Assembly: GCA_003506735.1 (NCBI GenBank)
Contig: DNYS01000275.1
Span: 1-5,916, forward strand
Reading direction: 5' to 3'
DNA length: 5,916 bases
Source of the DNA: Nitrospinota bacterium
Lineage (GTDB): Bacteria > UBA8248
Shown here: in pieces, positions 1-5,501 of the stretch
Layout of the letters: each line of letters opens with the position of its first letter
Numbering within the stretch: position 1 is the first letter of the stretch
Notes under the pieces: model-generated
Seen by the model: the letters and a program-made list of their open reading frames with translations, nothing else
What the model was told of the DNA's origin: nothing
Database searches by the model: none
Made by a program: the position numbers and the translations under genes

Positions 1-169
1 GGCCAGATCGTGTCCGTCAGTAAGTCTGTCCGGTTTTTTGGCACATCCTTTGAAGTCTGAGAGGAGGGGGAAGTGGACCCCCCCCCCCCCCCCCCCCCCG
101 GCACACCGGTTCACCCTCTTCGATGTTTCATACCCATGCGCGCCCCCGGGCTCCGGCCCCTCGGGCGGC
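1..169. other. Left-edge stretch without a supported gene
   Basis: This stretch lies downstream of the minus-strand operon and contains no gene I can support. It holds a 22-base C run (78-99) flanked by GC-rich sequence (about 133-170) that can form several imperfect hairpins but has no T-tract in the orientation needed to terminate the minus-strand operon. On the minus strand, codons from position 44 down to 3 read VPKNRTDLLTDTIW, beginning with GTG behind an AAGG. This might be the first residues of a gene running off the window, but 14 codons are too few to support a call. Confidence 0.5.
78..99. repeat. 22-base poly-C (poly-G on minus strand) homopolymer
   Basis: An uninterrupted run of 22 C lies 71 bp beyond the stop codon of the histidine phosphatase gene. 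Runs of this length are rare in bacterial chromosomes. Where they are real they usually mark slipped-strand (phase-variable) sites in promoters or surface genes. Here no gene start is visible next to it, so an assembly or sequencing artefact is at least as likely. The run itself is read directly; its meaning is open. Confidence 0.95.
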
Positions 170-811
170 TCAAAGGTAGGGCTTATCTTCCGAGGTTATC
201 CCCCCGTTCAGATGCGCCAGGGCGTTCATCGTCACGATGGTCCAATCGCGTGCCGGATCGTATTCGATGAGATTGATGGTGGCGTTGTGCTGACGGATCC
301 GCCGCATGGCGTTCAATTCGAGCCCGAGAACCCGGCATAAAAGGGTCGTGATGGTCAGGTTGTGGCTGACGGCGACGACCATTTCCTCCGGATGGCGGTC
401 CCGGATCTCCTCGACGGCGGCCCAGGCCCGCGCCTGCAGCTCGGGGAGGCTCTCGCCGCCGGGCACGCGGGCATCGCCCGGCCGCTCCCGCCAGACCTTC
501 CAGAAGTCTTTATGGCGCTCCTGAATCTCGGAGATGACCATCCCCTCTATATCGCCCTGATCCAGTTCGGCCAGGCGCTCGTCCTCGCGGACCGGCAGGC
601 CGCCCAATCCATCGGCCAGAATTTTCGCGGTCTCGCGGGCGCGGCTGAGGGCGCTCGAATACACCGTAGTGATCGGCCGACCCTTGAGGGGCGGAATCAA
701 GGCCTTGGCCTGGGCGATCCCGATCGTGTTCAGGGGTTGGTCGGACACCCCCTGCATCCGGCGCTCGACATTCCAGTCCGTCTCGCCATGCCGCAACAGG
801 TATAGAAGCAA
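170..811 (-). CDS. Histidine phosphatase family protein (phosphoglycerate mutase-like, GpmB/CobC type)
   Basis: This 213-residue protein belongs to the histidine phosphatase superfamily, which transfers or removes phosphate through a phosphohistidine. The RHGETDWN motif is at residues 7-14 with the predicted nucleophile His8. The second-half signatures are SSALSRARETA (52-61 region, Arg57), LxExxxGxxEG with the probable acid/base Glu81, PGGES (116-120) and the second catalytic His149 in VSHN. The length fits the cofactor-dependent, monomeric GpmB/CobC-like group; the true substrate (phosphoglycerate, alpha-ribazole phosphate or another phosphomonoester) cannot be read from sequence. The start is TTG at 809-811, with GGAG (820-823) 8 nt upstream; beginning there keeps the short beta strand before RHG. 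It is the last gene of the miaB-BFN-phosphatase operon, 49 bp after the BFN stop. No cobalamin genes are in view, so a CobC role has no local support. Confidence 0.93.
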   Translation of the reverse strand: MLLYLLRHGETDWNVERRMQGVSDQPLNTIGIAQAKALIPPLKGRPITTVYSSALSRARETAKILADGLGGLPVREDERLAELDQGDIEGMVISEIQERHKDFWKVWRERPGDARVPGGESLPELQARAWAAVEEIRDRHPEEMVVAVSHNLTITTLLCRVLGLELNAMRRIRQHNATINLIEYDPARDWTIVTMNALAHLNGGITSEDKPYL

Positions 812-860
812 CGGAAAAACTCCGGGTCACTCTGGAAAAAATGTCGCGCGAGGCGGGGGG

Positions 861-1394
861 TCAGTTTTCAAACTTGAGAAAATCATCCGGCTTGAGGTTT
901 TCGAGCCACCGCTTGACGTCCTCGGGATTTGCATCGAGGGGCTTTTCGGAGGCCTCCGCTTCGCCCTCATCGCCCTCGCCCTCTTCGGGCTCGGTGAACT
1001 CGATGCTCTTGGCCTCCTCGAGGACTTTCTCCTCGACGAATATCGGGGCGCTCATCCGGAGGGCCAGCGCAATGGCGTCGGAGGGCCGCGAGTCGATGGA
1101 GATTTCAGACCCGTTAATGGCCAGTAAAATTTCGGCGAAGAAGGTGTTGTCCCGGAGAGCGCTTACCAGAATGCGGGTCACCCTGCCCTTGACCCCGTTG
1201 ATGATGTTTTTAATCAGATCGTGGGTCATGGGCCGGGGGGTCTGGAACTCCTCGATCTCCCGTGCGATGGCGTGGGCCTCGAAGATTCCTACCCAAATCG
1301 GAAGAGAGCGCTCACCTTCGGCTTCCCGGAGAATGACGATGGGAACATTCGTAAGAGGATCCAGAGTCAACCCCTTCACCTTCATTTCGATCAT
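861..1394 (-). CDS. Bifunctional nuclease (BFN/DUF151) domain protein
   Basis: This 177-residue protein carries a BFN (DUF151) domain over about residues 1-128. Visible family features are LPIWVGIFEAHAIARE (31-46), RPMTHDL (54-60), FFAEI (85-89), DSRPSDAIALALR (101-113) and the closing VEEKVLEEA (120-128). Family members have been reported to have RNase/DNase activity, and the Thermotoga structure is known, but the cellular role is not settled. An acidic Glu/Gly-rich linker follows (about 133-150), then a helical tail rich in charged residues ending in LKPDDFLKFEN. The start ATG at 1392-1394 overlaps the miaB stop as ATGA, and GGAGG (1405-1409) lies 10 nt upstream inside miaB, so translational coupling to miaB is likely. 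Placement directly behind a tRNA-modifying enzyme fits a role in RNA metabolism, but that is inference. No signal peptide is seen; the protein should be cytoplasmic. Confidence 0.92.
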   Translation of the reverse strand: MIEMKVKGLTLDPLTNVPIVILREAEGERSLPIWVGIFEAHAIAREIEEFQTPRPMTHDLIKNIINGVKGRVTRILVSALRDNTFFAEILLAINGSEISIDSRPSDAIALALRMSAPIFVEEKVLEEAKSIEFTEPEEGEGDEGEAEASEKPLDANPEDVKRWLENLKPDDFLKFEN

Positions 1395-2812
1395 GGTGCC
1401 CGTTCCTCCAATGCGCCACTGTCCGCCAACACGGCACGACCGGGTATTGCGATGCCCCCGAGGGATCTGATTCCACTCCGCAGGATTTCGACTTCCACCA
1501 ACTCACCGGCCCGCGGGGGAGGCCCACCTTTGGTGAATTGTACCCGATGATTGGAGCGGCTGCGACCCACAAATCTTTTCGGAGGCGATATTTGGAGCAA
1601 TTCGCCCCCCAAATGGCCTCTATCCCTTTGTTTTGAGGATTTTTCATCGGCCGGGCCCTCGGTCATCACCTCGACGATCGAACCCTCCATATTCCGGTGG
1701 ATCTCTTCGGAAATATCCTGCTGAAGGAGTTGAACGGCCTGGAAGCGCTCGGTTTTCACTTCCTCGGGAACCTGATCGCCCATCGATTCGGCGGGCGTTC
1801 CCGGCCGCGGAGAGTATTTGAATAGATAGATATTGTCGTAGCGCGCCTCTTTGATCACGCGCAGGGTGCCCTCAAAATCCTTTTCGGTCTCGCCGGGGAA
1901 GCCGACAATGATATCCGAGGTGAGCGCTCCCCCCGGTACGCGCTCGCGGAACAGCGCCGTCTTCGCCAGGTATTCATCGGTCGTATAGCCGCGTTCCATC
2001 CGCCGGAGCACATCGTCCCCGCCCGACTGCACCGGCAGGTGAAGGTGCTCGCACACCTTTTCGCATTCGGCCATGGCGCCGATCATGTCCTCGCCGCAAT
2101 CCTGGGGATGGGAGGTCATGAAGCGAATCCGCTTGAGGCCCTCGATTCGATCGAGTTTCCGCAACAATCCGCCGAATGTCAGTTCGGCATCGGAATTTTT
2201 CCCGTAGGAATTGACGTTTTGGCCGAGAAGGTTGATCTCCTGGAACCCTTCCCGGACGGCGCTCTCCACCTCCCCAGCGATCAGGGCGCTCGGCTTGCTC
2301 CACTCTGGGCCCCGTGTGTAGGGAACAACGCAAAACGTGCAAAAATTATCGCAGCCCCGCGAGATGCTCACATAGGCGCCGAGTCCCCCGCCGCGCCGGA
2401 TGGGAGCCAGTTCGGTGAAATCGGGCTCGATGGCGTCGGTATCGCAAACCGATCCCGTCTCTAATTCTTCGAGAAGCTCGGGAAGCTTCGAAATGTTCTG
2501 GGTGCCGAATATCAGATCGACCCCGCCCGCCCGCTTGGCAATATCCGCGCCCGCGCGGGTCGCGAAACACCCGCAAACGCCGATTTTCAGATTGGGATTG
2601 GCCCTCTTGAGCTTGCGGAGGCGGCCTAGCTGGCTGAAGACTTTCTGCTCGGCCCTGTCGCGGATGGAGCAGGTATTCAGGAGAATCAGATCGGATTTCG
2701 CCGGGTCATCGCAGGGCTCATACCCCTCCTGGGTCAGATACCCGGTAATCGTCTCCGAGTCGTAGCGATTCATCTGACATCCATAAGTAAATATCATGAA
2801 CCGTTTACTCAA
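1391..2812 (-). CDS. miaB: tRNA-2-methylthio-N6-dimethylallyladenosine synthase MiaB
   Basis: MiaB is a cytoplasmic radical-SAM methylthiotransferase that converts i6A37 to ms2i6A37 in tRNAs reading UNN codons, after MiaA has added the isopentenyl group (no miaA is in this window). The 473-residue product shows all three domains. The N-terminal MTTase domain has Cys12 (TYGCQMN), Cys48 (NTCSIR) and Cys82 for the auxiliary 4Fe-4S cluster. The radical-SAM domain has C154xxxC158xxC161 in RGCDNFCTFCVVPYTRG, followed by GQNVNSYG, TSHPQD, HLPVQSG, DIIVGFPGET and YSPRPGTPA. A C-terminal TRAM domain (about 375-455) includes GRSRSN at 416-421. The MiaB-specific motifs favour MiaB over RimO or MtaB. The start is TTG (2810-2812) with GGGGAG (2822-2827) 9 nt upstream; the internal ATG at codon 6 is too far from this site and would cut the first strand. 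Oddly, the TRAM domain holds about 20 extra residues (roughly 391-414) before GRSRSN. The gene heads the operon. Confidence 0.96.
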   Translation of the reverse strand: MSKRFMIFTYGCQMNRYDSETITGYLTQEGYEPCDDPAKSDLILLNTCSIRDRAEQKVFSQLGRLRKLKRANPNLKIGVCGCFATRAGADIAKRAGGVDLIFGTQNISKLPELLEELETGSVCDTDAIEPDFTELAPIRRGGGLGAYVSISRGCDNFCTFCVVPYTRGPEWSKPSALIAGEVESAVREGFQEINLLGQNVNSYGKNSDAELTFGGLLRKLDRIEGLKRIRFMTSHPQDCGEDMIGAMAECEKVCEHLHLPVQSGGDDVLRRMERGYTTDEYLAKTALFRERVPGGALTSDIIVGFPGETEKDFEGTLRVIKEARYDNIYLFKYSPRPGTPAESMGDQVPEEVKTERFQAVQLLQQDISEEIHRNMEGSIVEVMTEGPADEKSSKQRDRGHLGGELLQISPPKRFVGRSRSNHRVQFTKGGPPPRAGELVEVEILRSGIRSLGGIAIPGRAVLADSGALEERAP

Positions 2813-2868
2813 AGCGTCACTCTCCCCGGAAACAAATTATCCGAACCCATCTTTATTCAATCCACCAT

Positions 2869-2877
2869 ATCATACCA
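2869..2877 (-). promoter_or_regulatory. Candidate extended -10 promoter of the miaB operon
   Basis: Read on the minus strand this is TGGTATGAT: a TG-N extended -10 element next to TATGAT, which differs from TATAAT at one base. Transcription would start near 2862 and give a leader of about 50 nt before the miaB TTG. No good -35 hexamer is found 16-18 bp upstream, which is tolerable for an extended -10 promoter. It is the best candidate in the 169-bp divergent gap (2813-2981), but it is a motif match only. Confidence 0.35.
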
Positions 2878-2880
2878 GAC

Positions 2881-2936
2881 CACCGTTTTCTTTAGCCGGT
2901 AATAAAGGTAGATTGGAAAATCCTTATAAAACGGTG
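2881..2936 (+). repeat. Nested inverted repeats, possible three-way-junction RNA leader
   Basis: A perfect 9-bp inverted repeat, CACCGTTTT (2881-2889) and AAAACGGTG (2928-2936), encloses two smaller ones: CTTTA (2890-2894) with TAAAG (2903-2907), loop of 8, and GATT (2911-2914) with AATC (2919-2922), closing a GGAA tetraloop of the GNRA type. As plus-strand RNA this would fold as a three-way junction 45 nt upstream of the PorG-like start codon. The pairing is visible in the sequence; that it is transcribed or regulatory is inference. A competing 7-bp pairing (2851-2857 with 2901-2907) exists. The small stems are AT-rich and could be chance. Confidence 0.4.
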
Positions 2937-2981
2937 CGGGACCATACTTCAAGAAGTTCCGCTCGATGATCGGAGTATGAC

Positions 2982-3587
2982 TTGAGAGCCATTTGTTTCC
3001 ATGGGCGCCGCGAGAGGGACATGACGGGCGATTTTCTCCTTGCGGCCCAGCTGGTGGGCGCGGGGGCGGCCCGGGCCTCGCTCTCTTCCCAGGTTCGAAC
3101 CCCGATGTGGCCCTCTCCCCCCGGCGCGCCGGATCGGGCCATGGTCCGGCTGGATACGGCTTCTTTGGAGGACATGAAGATTCCGGGCCAATTCGATATC
3201 GAGGTCATTGCCGATCCGGACCTGGCCGTGATCCCACCCCTCGGAAACGCCCTCCGGACGGGAGGGCTCCTTCTCGTCAACGCCCCCTCTCCGCCCCCGG
3301 TCCCCGCGGACGGGCCCTCTGTTGCCGCAATCGATATGACGGCCCTGGCCGCCGGCCACGGCGCCTCCCCCGGGTATGCCCTGGCGGGCGCCGCCTGGGC
3401 GGTTCTGGGAGCCATGGCCCCTGAGATGGCGCTCCCCCTCGAGGCGATCGAGGGCGCCGATCCTCCTATGCGGAAAACCCCGACGGAGGAATCCGAAAAA
3501 GCCCTTCTTCGCGAGGCGCACCGGATGGGCTCCGAGTTCCTGGTCCGCCTGAATTCACAGCGCCCGCCCGGGCTCGAAGCACATTGA
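2982..3587 (+). CDS. Diverged PorG-like (2-oxoacid:acceptor oxidoreductase gamma subunit/domain) protein
   Basis: The 201-residue product resembles the gamma subunit (catalytic domain) of pyruvate/2-oxoacid:ferredoxin oxidoreductases, which normally works with alpha, beta and delta partners to make acyl-CoA. Recognisable parts are the N-terminal strand AICFHGR (3-9), a helix after it, AMVRLD (53-58), FDIEVIADPDL (71-81), the turn RTGGLLLVNA (92-101), VAAIDMTALA (114-123) and the glycine/alanine helix GYALAGAAWAVLGAM (131-145), in the family order. The usual GRGGQG loop that should follow FHG is replaced by GRRERD, and the middle (35-52) is Pro-rich and unlike the usual AFPSFGPERRGAP segment. 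No alpha or beta subunit gene is nearby, so catalysis in a standard PFOR complex is doubtful. The start is TTG (2982-2984) with GGAG (2972-2975) 6 nt upstream; the frame is closed by a TGA at 2967, and starting here keeps the FHG strand. It may be a regulatory or repurposed paralogue. The family call comes from recalled motifs, not a search. Confidence 0.62.
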   Translation: MRAICFHGRRERDMTGDFLLAAQLVGAGAARASLSSQVRTPMWPSPPGAPDRAMVRLDTASLEDMKIPGQFDIEVIADPDLAVIPPLGNALRTGGLLLVNAPSPPPVPADGPSVAAIDMTALAAGHGASPGYALAGAAWAVLGAMAPEMALPLEAIEGADPPMRKTPTEESEKALLREAHRMGSEFLVRLNSQRPPGLEAH

Positions 3588-3620
3588 CGGTTCCGGCGCG
3601 GCCCCGCTAGGGTGCGCTGA

Positions 3621-3770
3621 AACTGCCCCCATTTTCGCCCGGAACGGTCGACGATCATTCACGCATTCCCGCTCTTCGTCTCTTTTACCACCCTCATCCT
3701 ATCGGGTGCCGGCTGCACTCTCGAACCGGTCTCTCCCCGCGGGTCCGGCCCGGCCCGGCCGCCATTTGAG
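3621..3770 (+). other. In-frame signal-peptide-like extension without a standard start codon
   Basis: The glycosidase frame stays open upstream of its first GTG back to a TGA at 3618-3620. The translated stretch from about 3657 reads IHAFPLFVSFTTLILSGAGC, a hydrophobic segment ending in a lipobox-like GAGC (Cys codon 3714-3716), then a Pro/Gly-rich linker up to the catalytic domain. This is what a lipoprotein signal peptide should look like, yet no ATG, GTG or TTG exists in frame between 3621 and 3770. The nearest candidates are ATC (3654) or ATT (3657), 6-9 nt behind a weak GGAACGG (3641-3647). A rare ATT start, or a base error or frameshift in the assembly, would explain it. The 66 bp between the PorG-like stop and 3654 hold no clear terminator, so co-transcription is possible. 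Confidence 0.5.
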
Positions 3771-4892
3771 GTGGGCCTATGGGTCCAGGCGGAAGGGAGC
3801 CAGCGCACCCTCGACAGTGTTGGGAAAATCCGCTCTCTCGTCGCCCAGGCGCGGAGATCGGGCGTGACCGATATCTACGCCCAGGTCTACCGCAGCGGCC
3901 GCGCATGGTTTCCCACCCGCTTGGCGGACGATTCGCCCTCCCAGCGCGCGGGCGGCGACCCGCTGGGCTACCTCCTGGCGCTGGCGAAACGAAAAGGCCG
4001 GGCGAAGCGCGCCATCCGCGTTCATGCGTGGATCAATTCGTTCGCCTTGGCCAGGAACCGGGAAGCGCCTATCCTGAAAGAGTTGGGCCATGAGGCCGTT
4101 CTCCGCGACCAGTACGGGCGCTCCCTCCTCGAATATCCCCGAAGCGGAAAACCTCCATGGGCGAAAGGGTTCGGGCTGGGCACGCCGGGCATTTTTCTCG
4201 ACCCGGCGAATTTGGCCGTGCGCCGGCGCCTCGCCGCCATCGTTTCCGAACTCCTCCGCCGCTACCCCGCCCTGAGCGGGATTCACCTCGACTTTATCCG
4301 GTATCCCTACGCCCTGCCCATCTCGCCGGGCTCCCGCTTCTCCCCCCGGCTCGATTTCGGCTACGGAAAAGAGTCCATGGCGCGCTTCCGCGCAGAAACC
4401 GGACGCCTCCCCCCCACCGCCGGCGCCGCCGTCTCCCGGCGCGACTATGAGGCCTGGGACCATTGGCGCCGGAGGCAGGTGTCCGAGACCGTCCGGGAGG
4501 CCCGCGGGGCAATCCGGGCCCTGCGGCCCGGCGCCCGGCTTTCGGCCGCCGTTCTGCCCTGGGCGGAAAGGGCCTATTTATCGGCTTTTCAGGATTGGCG
4601 GGGATGGCTCGGCGAGGGGCTATTGGACAAGGCGCTCGTGATGAACTATTCGCGGGATTCCCGGCTCGCCGCCCAAATCAGCCGAAGCTCAATCGCGGCT
4701 CGGAGAGCGGAGGATAAACCTTATAATCAATTGATTATAATAGGGTTAGGCGCATGGTTGTTCACGGGCCGCCCGGCGGGAATATGGCGTCAATGGCGGG
4801 ATGCGCGGCGGGCCGGGGCGGACGGGGTGGCCCTTTTTTCCTACGATCAGATGGCCGGCCGGCCGGGGATGTGGCGCTTCCCGAGTCCATAA
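3771..4892 (+). CDS. Glycoside-hydrolase-like protein, GHL10/DUF187 (family 10-like TIM barrel)
   Basis: The 373 residues read from the first standard start (GTG) cover one TIM-barrel glycosidase-like domain of the GHL10/DUF187 (YngK-like) type. Ordered features are GLWVQAEGSQRTL (2-14), GVTDIYAQVYRSGRAWF (31-47, strand 2), VHAWINSF (84-91, the family HAWxN motif), FLDPAN (142-147), SGIHLDFIRYPY (169-180, carrying Asp174, a likely active-site acid), ALVMNYSRD (about residues 288-296) and a C-terminal GVALFSYD strand. Relatives are thought to act on cell-wall or exopolysaccharide glycans; the substrate here is unknown. Starting at 3771 gives a protein beginning directly in strand 1 with no spacer and no good ribosome-binding site, so the true N terminus is probably upstream, with the lipoprotein-like signal at 3657-3716 exporting it to the envelope. 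A local AT-rich block with rare codons (ATA ATA, TTA) sits at residues 317-326. It follows the PorG-like gene by about 70-180 bp; no functional link is evident. Confidence 0.82.
   Translation: MGLWVQAEGSQRTLDSVGKIRSLVAQARRSGVTDIYAQVYRSGRAWFPTRLADDSPSQRAGGDPLGYLLALAKRKGRAKRAIRVHAWINSFALARNREAPILKELGHEAVLRDQYGRSLLEYPRSGKPPWAKGFGLGTPGIFLDPANLAVRRRLAAIVSELLRRYPALSGIHLDFIRYPYALPISPGSRFSPRLDFGYGKESMARFRAETGRLPPTAGAAVSRRDYEAWDHWRRRQVSETVREARGAIRALRPGARLSAAVLPWAERAYLSAFQDWRGWLGEGLLDKALVMNYSRDSRLAAQISRSSIAARRAEDKPYNQLIIIGLGAWLFTGRPAGIWRQWRDARRAGADGVALFSYDQMAGRPGMWRFPSP
4721..4740. repeat. Perfect 20-bp AT-rich palindrome inside the glycosidase gene
   Basis: The half-site TTATAATCAA is followed immediately by its exact reverse complement, with no spacer. 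It encodes part of PYNQLII (residues 317-323) and stands out as AT-rich against a strongly GC-rich gene. It contains TATAAT on both strands. It could be a protein-binding palindrome, a spurious bidirectional -10, or coincidence imposed by codons; the surrounding amino acids form a barrel strand, so the reading frame is intact. Confidence 0.9.
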
Positions 4893-4927
4893 ATCCCCGT
4901 GGTTGCTACGGATACAAGATTTTCGGC

Positions 4928-4956
4928 TTGCATATCCGGAGCGATTTGTATAGAAT
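4928..4956 (+). promoter_or_regulatory. Candidate sigma70-type promoter of the HU gene
   Basis: TTGCAT (4928-4933) and TAGAAT (4951-4956) are separated by exactly 17 bp, in an AT-rich patch just after the glycosidase stop. TAGAAT matches the -10 consensus at five of six bases; the -35 matches at three. Transcription would begin near 4963, giving a leader of about 150 nt. That leader contains an 8-C run (4977-4984) and a 5-bp GC hairpin (5082-5086 with 5092-5096) close to the HU ribosome-binding site. There is no gene between 4893 and 5111. Confidence 0.4.
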
Positions 4957-5111
4957 TACCATTGTTATTTGATCCGCCCCCCCCAGTTGCCTTGCCGCCC
5001 TGAACCTCAGCCCGATCCGAACAGGATGTACCGAAATTTCGCTTTCCGCCGAATGGGTAGGAGCCTTTTCCGCCCGATGGTGCCGCCTGATGCGGCCCAG
5101 GAAAGGGAGTT

Positions 5112-5384
5112 ATGAACAAAGGTGATCTGATCAGTGCCATCGCTAGTGAAACAGACATGAGCAAAGCGGGTGCGGAGGCTGTATTGAACGCCTTCGTCTC
5201 CTCGGTCTCAGGAGCGCTCTGCAACGGCGAAAAGGTGACTCTGACGGGCTTCGGCACCTTCAGCGTCTCAAACCGCGCCGCGCGCATGGGACGCAACCCC
5301 AAAACGGGCGAAGCCATCCAGATCAAGGCCGCGAAAGTGCCCAAATTCAAGGCGGGCGTGGGCCTGAAGGAGGCCGTCAGGTAG
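5112..5384 (+). CDS. HU/IHF-family nucleoid DNA-binding protein
   Basis: The 90-residue protein matches HU-family proteins in length and along its whole sequence. These small basic proteins dimerise, bend DNA and help organise the nucleoid, and they assist replication, recombination and transcription. Residues 1-38 form the helical dimerisation part ([24 protein letters not shown]), GFGTF at 46-50 is the family hallmark, and the DNA-binding arm is GRNPKTGE (60-67), with Pro63 in the position that intercalates in the minor groove. The C terminus ends in [14 protein letters not shown], typical of HU rather than of the longer IHF subunits. The ATG at 5112 has a purine-rich AAAGGGAG (5102-5109) directly upstream. 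It appears monocistronic, with its own candidate promoter at 4928-4956 and a strong terminator ending at 5490. It cannot be assigned to HupA or HupB from this window. Confidence 0.96.
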   Translation: MNKGDLISAIASETDMSKAGAEAVLNAFVSSVSGALCNGEKVTLTGFGTFSVSNRAARMGRNPKTGEAIQIKAAKVPKFKAGVGLKEAVR

Positions 5385-5399
5385 TTTCCTGACAGTCGC

Positions 5400-5423
5400 T
5401 CCCCGGACTCACCGGGCCGGGGA
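5400..5423 (+). repeat. GC hairpin after the HU gene
   Basis: TCCCCGG (5400-5406) pairs with CCGGGGA (5417-5423) around a 10-nt loop, beginning 15 nt after the HU stop. It has no T-tract, so it is not itself a terminator; it could protect the mRNA 3' end. It is the first of three consecutive hairpins. Confidence 0.6.
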
Positions 5424-5432
5424 AGTGAATTC

Positions 5433-5454
5433 TCCGTTCATTGCCATGAACGGA
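5433..5454 (+). repeat. Perfect 9-bp hairpin between HU and its terminator
   Basis: TCCGTTCAT (5433-5441) pairs perfectly with ATGAACGGA (5446-5454) around the tetraloop TGCC. No T-tract follows directly; the terminator stem begins at its base. It may be a 3'-UTR stability element, or a binding site at the DNA level. Confidence 0.7.
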
Positions 5455-5455
5455 A

Positions 5456-5490
5456 ACGGGGGGGCTCACCGCTCCCCCGTTTTTCTTTTT
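5456..5490 (+). terminator. Intrinsic terminator of the HU gene
   Basis: ACGGGGGGGC (5456-5465) pairs with GCTCCCCCGT (5471-5480) as a 10-bp stem with one G-T wobble and a TCACC loop, followed by TTTTTCTTTTT (5480-5490). This is a textbook Rho-independent terminator for the HU transcript. Confidence 0.93.
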
Positions 5491-5501
5491 GAATCTTTGC
5501 C

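Noticed and set aside
38..340. Plus-strand open frame with a polyproline stretch
   Set aside because: The proline run is simply the translated C22 tract and the rest is antisense to the histidine phosphatase gene.
3092..3101. GGTTCGAACC, similar to a tRNA T-loop
   Set aside because: No acceptor stem, D-arm or anticodon arm can be fitted around it, and it lies inside the PorG-like reading frame.
2924..3658. Long minus-strand open frame (244 codons) opposite the PorG-like gene
   Set aside because: Its product is Arg/Ala/Gly/Ser-rich without recognisable domains and it mirrors the GC-rich plus-strand gene, which has family motifs and a good ribosome-binding site.
3777..4463. Minus-strand open frame of 228 codons opposite the glycosidase gene
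   Set aside because: It is low complexity with no motifs and is explained as the antisense shadow of the glycosidase frame.
4895..4915. Weak hairpin just after the glycosidase stop codon
   Set aside because: The stem is only about 4 bp with bulges and no T-tract follows, so I do not call a terminator.
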